From Pseudomonadota bacterium (GTDB taxonomy: Bacteria; Pseudomonadota; Alphaproteobacteria; Rhizobiales; Beijerinckiaceae), in contig JAFAEL010000101.1 in the NCBI GenBank assembly GCA_023423995.1, positions 1 to 34,903 of the forward strand: 34,903 bases of DNA, given 5' to 3'. Each line of letters starts with the position of its first letter. Within the stretch, counting starts at the first letter, position 1. The translations under genes and the position numbers were made by a program. The notes under the pieces were generated by a model. It saw only the letters and a program-made list of their open reading frames with translations. It did no database searches and had not been told where the DNA came from. Of this stretch, positions 31,746-34,903 are shown piece by piece.

Positions 31746-32648
31746 GTGTCCGTGCAGGCCATCGTCCTCGGTTCAGCAGCGGGCGGCGGCGTACCGCAAT
31801 GGAATTGCCGCTGCCCGATCTGCGAACTGGCCTGGGCCGGTGACACGCGGGTCGCCCCGCGAACCCAATCCAGCCTCGCAATCTCCCCGGATGGGGAACG
31901 ATGGCTGGTCGTGAACGCCTCCCCCGACATCCGCCAGCAGATCGCCTCGACGCCCCGGCTTCAGCCGAAATCGCTCCGGGATTCGCCGATCGCTGCGATC
32001 CTCCTGACCAACGGCGACGTGGACCACGTGGCCGGGCTTCTCTCGCTGCGCGAGGGCCAGCCCTTCACCCTCCTCGCCACGGCCGAGATCCAGCGTTCGC
32101 TAAGACAAAACCGCATCTTCGACGTCCTCGCGCCGGACCGCGTGCGCCGCGTGGACGTTCGGCTTGATCAACCTTTCGAGCTGCTTCCCGGACTTGTGGC
32201 GACCTTGTTCGCGGTGCCGGGCAAGGTGCCGCTCTGGCTCGAGGAGGACGAGGTCGCAATCGGCGGCGAGGGCGAGACGACGGTCGGCGTGATCTTCGAG
32301 TCGGCGGGCAGACGCATCGCCTATATCCCTGGCTGCGCTCAGGTGTCCCAGCCGCTGCGCCGGCGGATCGAGGGTGTCGATCTGCTCCTCTTCGACGGGA
32401 CCGTGCTGGAGGATGACGACATGATCCGGGCCGGCGTGGGCAGCAAGACGGGCTGGCGCATGGGGCACGTCCCGATGCGGGGCGAAAACGGATCGCTCAA
32501 GCGCCTGTCGGACCTGCGGATCGGCCGCCGAGTTTATATCCACATCAACAACACCAATCCCGTGCTCGTGGAGGGCTCCGACGAGCGGCGGGAGATCGAG
32601 GCGGCGGGTTGGACCGTCGCGCATGACGGGTTGAGCATATCGCTATGA
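31746..32648 (+). CDS. pqqB: PQQ biosynthesis protein PqqB
   Basis: A 300-residue metallo-beta-lactamase-fold protein. PqqB is a non-heme iron hydroxylase that acts on the tyrosine-glutamate intermediate. It begins VQAIVLGSAAGGGVPQWNC and keeps the CRCPIC cysteine cluster (C21, C23, C26), the metal motif in NGDVDHVAGLLSL and the C-terminal HINNTNPVL. The start is GTG 31746, with AGGG close by and GGGAGG further upstream. Its stop overlaps the pqqC ATG (ATGA). Confidence 0.97.
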   Translation: MSVQAIVLGSAAGGGVPQWNCRCPICELAWAGDTRVAPRTQSSLAISPDGERWLVVNASPDIRQQIASTPRLQPKSLRDSPIAAILLTNGDVDHVAGLLSLREGQPFTLLATAEIQRSLRQNRIFDVLAPDRVRRVDVRLDQPFELLPGLVATLFAVPGKVPLWLEEDEVAIGGEGETTVGVIFESAGRRIAYIPGCAQVSQPLRRRIEGVDLLLFDGTVLEDDDMIRAGVGSKTGWRMGHVPMRGENGSLKRLSDLRIGRRVYIHINNTNPVLVEGSDERREIEAAGWTVAHDGLSISL

Positions 32649-33430
32649 CGGACGGCATCGTCGACCGACCCTATGCCCCGGCACCCCGCTCGGAACTCCT
32701 TTCGCCCGAGGCCTTGGAGGCCGAGCTTCGCCAGATCGGGGCGCGGCGCTATCACAACCTGCATCCCTTCCACCGCCTCCTGCACGGCGGAAAGCTGACG
32801 CGCGATCAGGTCCGTGCCTGGGCGCTCAATCGCTACTACTACCAGGCTATGATCCCGGTGAAGGACGCCACGATCCTCTCCCGGATGAACGATCCGCAAC
32901 TGCGCCGCATCTGGCGACAGCGCATCCTCGACCATGACGGCGAGAGCGAGCAGGATGGCGGCATCGAGCGCTGGCTGAAGCTGACGAGCAGCCTCGACCT
33001 GCCACGGGACTATGTCACCTCGACCCGCGGCATACTCCCCGGCACGCGTTTCGCGGTCGAGGCCTATGTTCATTTCTGCCGCGAGCGATCCCTGCTCGAA
33101 GCCATCGCGTCCTCCCTAACAGAGATGTTCTCGCCGAACATCATTTCGGAACGCGTCGCTGGAATGCTGGCGAACTACGACTTTGTCTCGCGCGACACCC
33201 TTGCCTATTTCGACAAGCGTCTCACTCAGGCGCCGCGGGATGCGGATTTCGCGCTCGACTACGTGAAGGAGCACGCGACGACGCCCGCCCTTCAGGCGCA
33301 GGCCCTCGGCGCCCTGACATTCAAGACGGACGTGCTCTGGGCTCAGCTCGACGCCCTGCACTTCGCCTATGTCGAGCCGCGCCTGCCTTCGCCGGGAGCC
33401 TGGGTCCCGGGTGCGGAGAGCGAGGCATGA
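32645..33430 (+). CDS. pqqC: PQQ synthase PqqC
   Basis: A 261-residue cofactorless oxidase that completes PQQ by ring closure and oxidation of AHQQ. Family marks are YHNLHPFHRLLHGGKL, RAWALNRYYYQAMIPVKDA, RQRILDHDGE, EAYVHFCRERSLLEAIASSLTE (shown in parts), MLANYDFV and YVKEHATT. It ends shortly after the catalytic domain and is not fused to PqqD, which follows as a separate gene with a four-base ATGA overlap. Confidence 0.97.
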   Translation: MTDGIVDRPYAPAPRSELLSPEALEAELRQIGARRYHNLHPFHRLLHGGKLTRDQVRAWALNRYYYQAMIPVKDATILSRMNDPQLRRIWRQRILDHDGESEQDGGIERWLKLTSSLDLPRDYVTSTRGILPGTRFAVEAYVHFCRERSLLEAIASSLTEMFSPNIISERVAGMLANYDFVSRDTLAYFDKRLTQAPRDADFALDYVKEHATTPALQAQALGALTFKTDVLWAQLDALHFAYVEPRLPSPGAWVPGAESEA

Positions 33431-33705
33431 GCGCCCTCACACCCTCGGCGGTGCCCCGCCTTCCGCGTGGCGTCAGGATGCGGTTCGATTCCGTGCGAAA
33501 CAGTCAGGTCCTGCTCGCGCCGGAGCGGACCTTCGACCTCGACGAGACCGCCACCGCAGTGCTGGCCCTCGTCGACGGGCAGCGCACGATTGCGCAGATC
33601 GCGACCGAGCTCGCCACGCGATATGACGCAGACCGGGCCGCGATCGAAGCCGATATCCTGCCCATGCTGAGCGAGCTCGCCAGCAAACGGGTTCTTGAGA
33701 CGTGA
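33427..33705 (+). CDS. pqqD: PqqA-binding chaperone PqqD
   Basis: A 92-residue RiPP recognition element that presents PqqA to PqqE. The typical core is [20 protein letters not shown], followed by [23 protein letters not shown] and a helical end [20 protein letters not shown]. The length is normal for free-standing PqqD. ATG 33427 overlaps the pqqC stop, and its own stop overlaps the pqqE GTG. Confidence 0.97.
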   Translation: MSALTPSAVPRLPRGVRMRFDSVRNSQVLLAPERTFDLDETATAVLALVDGQRTIAQIATELATRYDADRAAIEADILPMLSELASKRVLET

Positions 33706-34835
33706 ACGCGATCTCGCCCATTATCCCGGCTCCAATCGGCCTCCTTGCCGAGCTCACCCACCGTTGCCCGCTCCGCTGCCCCTATTGCTCGAACCCCCTG
33801 GAGCTGGACCGCCGCTCGGCCGAGCTGGACACGGCCACCTGGCAGCGCGTCCTCAGTGAGGCTGCAGATCTCGGCGTGCTGCATATCCACCTTTCCGGCG
33901 GCGAGCCGACCGCACGGGCTGACATCCTGGAGATCACGGCCCATTGCGCCGGGCTCGGGCTCTATTCGAACCTGATCACCTCCGGCGTCGCCGTCGCCAT
34001 GCAGAAGCTCGAGCAGCTCGCCGCCGCGGGGCTCGATCACGTCCAGCTCTCCATCCAGTCGGCGGATGCCGCCAATGCCGAGCGGATCGGCGGCCTGCGA
34101 GGCGCGCAGGAGCAGAAGCTCACCTTCGGACGAAAAGTGGTGGAACTCGGCCTTCCCCTGACGCTGAACGCCGTCATCCACCGCGGCAATATCAACGAGG
34201 TCGAGGCGATCATCGGGATCGCCGTCGAGATCGGGGCGCGCCGGCTCGAGATCGCCCACACCCAGTATTACGGCTGGGCCTACCTCAACCGGGCAGCGCT
34301 GATGCCGGCCCGCGCCGACGTAAGCCGCTCGATCGCCATCGTGGAAGCGGCACGGGAGCGCCTCGCGGGCCGTCTCGTGATCGACCTCGTGGTGCCCGAC
34401 TACTATGCGAAGTACCCGAAGGCGTGTGCCGGAGGGTGGGGCCGCCGTCTGATCAACGTCACGCCGGCCGGCAAGGTCCTGCCCTGCCATGCGGCCGAGA
34501 CGATCCCGGGCCTGGAATTCTGGCACGTCACTGACCGCGCCCTCGGCGACATCTGGTACCACTCGCCTGCCTTCAACGCCTATCGCGGCACGGACTGGAT
34601 GCGTGAGCCCTGCCGGAGTTGCGCACGGCGCGAGTTGGACTGGGGTGGCTGCCGCTGCCAGGCGCTCGCTCTGGCGGGCGATGCCGCAGCCACCGATCCG
34701 GCCTGCTCGCTCTCTCCGCTACACGCACGGATCGAGGCGCTGGCGCGTGCAGAATCGGCCGCCGAGGTGGCCCCGGACTACCGCTACCGCGTGATCGGGG
34801 CGGCATCGCTCCGGGGTGAGGAGCTGCCGGCGTGA
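33702..34835 (+). CDS. pqqE: Radical SAM enzyme PqqE
   Basis: A 377-residue radical SAM enzyme that forms the Glu-Tyr carbon-carbon bond in PqqA. The SAM-cluster motif is C22-x3-C26-x2-C29 in [11 protein letters not shown], with HLSGGEP following. The C-terminal SPASM region carries the auxiliary-cluster cysteines, seen in [33 protein letters not shown] and DPACSLS. The GTG start at 33702 overlaps the pqqD stop (GTGA). The stop overlaps the start of a further gene, so the operon continues beyond pqqE. Confidence 0.97.
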   Translation: MNAISPIIPAPIGLLAELTHRCPLRCPYCSNPLELDRRSAELDTATWQRVLSEAADLGVLHIHLSGGEPTARADILEITAHCAGLGLYSNLITSGVAVAMQKLEQLAAAGLDHVQLSIQSADAANAERIGGLRGAQEQKLTFGRKVVELGLPLTLNAVIHRGNINEVEAIIGIAVEIGARRLEIAHTQYYGWAYLNRAALMPARADVSRSIAIVEAARERLAGRLVIDLVVPDYYAKYPKACAGGWGRRLINVTPAGKVLPCHAAETIPGLEFWHVTDRALGDIWYHSPAFNAYRGTDWMREPCRSCARRELDWGGCRCQALALAGDAAATDPACSLSPLHARIEALARAESAAEVAPDYRYRVIGAASLRGEELPA

Positions 34836-34903
34836 AACGCTGGGCGGGAGCCGGGTTGGCGCTCCTGCTCGCGGCAGGGACGGCGCCCGCCCAAGCGCCT
34901 GCC
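34832..34903 (+). CDS. Exported protein downstream of pqqE, 5' fragment
   Basis: GTG 34832 overlaps the pqqE stop (GTGA), as do the other junctions of the operon, and the frame stays open for 24 codons to the window end. The translation [20 protein letters not shown] followed by QAPA is a typical Sec signal peptide with a cleavage site near APAQA. The mature protein lies outside the window. Its position in the pqq operon suggests a periplasmic protein linked to PQQ enzymes, but the family cannot be read. Confidence 0.7.
   Translation, partial: MKRWAGAGLALLLAAGTAPAQAPA

Overview
This window is a GC-rich chromosomal segment from an alphaproteobacterium, probably a member of the Hyphomicrobiales (Rhizobiales) in or near the Methylobacteriaceae/Beijerinckiaceae. 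The evidence is high GC with strong G/C third positions, two RIME-type intergenic palindromic repeats, a tandem pair of TTAA-N7-TTAA boxes like those bound by CtrA, Tat-type signal peptides on the solute-binding proteins, and a pqqABCDE operon. pqqC and pqqD are separate genes here, unlike the fused pqqCD known from Methylobacterium extorquens. I cannot name the genus from the sequence alone.

Layout. (1) 1-6667: the 5' part of a minus-strand SnoaL/DUF4440-like gene, a 555-base gap with a long hairpin, then a five-gene peptide/nickel-type (Dpp/Opp) ABC importer. Two RIME repeats lie inside that operon and end exactly where Shine-Dalgarno sequences are needed. The second permease gene carries an apparent one-base deletion near its 3' end. 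(2) 6664-11097, minus strand: a membrane GGDEF-EAL protein, then a FeeM-like acyl-amino-acid synthase and an MFS transporter. The tandem CtrA boxes sit just upstream of the FeeM-like gene. (3) 11726-25783: a 14-gene co-directional catabolic island: isochorismatase-fold amidase, two PuuE/polysaccharide-deacetylase-type hydrolases, a LeuC/LeuD-type hydratase, a complete branched-chain-type ABC importer, an isocitrate-lyase/PEP-mutase-type lyase, a fumarate-reductase-type flavoprotein, two tandem Asp/Glu-racemase-family proteins lacking both catalytic cysteines, and an SDR. A convergent GntR/UTRA regulator follows. (4) 26776-29133: a small membrane protein, a Crp/Fnr regulator with palindromes in its promoter, a 5'-truncated IS5-type transposase remnant and a small secreted protein. 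(5) 29217-34903: a histidine kinase/OmpR-family regulator pair, then pqqABCDE and the start of a further exported-protein gene.

How the genes may work together. The island reads as an import-and-degrade pathway. A cyclic imide or ureide would be opened by the PuuE-type hydrolases and deamidated by the isochorismatase-fold enzyme. The resulting (substituted) maleate would be hydrated by the LeuCD-type enzyme and the malate derivative cleaved by the ICL/PEPM-type lyase to central metabolites. The other enzymes would supply isomerisation and redox steps. This combination resembles cyclic-imide catabolism joined to the lower dimethylmaleate branch of nicotinate fermentation; the substrate is inferred, not shown. 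A 20-base element upstream of gntR matches one upstream of the first island gene at 14 of 20 positions, which suggests that GntR controls the island.

The second candidate system is the CtrA-box/GGDEF-EAL/FeeM/MFS group, which could link cell-cycle and c-di-GMP signalling to production and export of an acylated small molecule. The third is the two-component pair beside pqqA. The pqqA upstream region carries 11-bp-spaced direct repeats of the kind OmpR-family regulators bind, so this pair may control PQQ synthesis.
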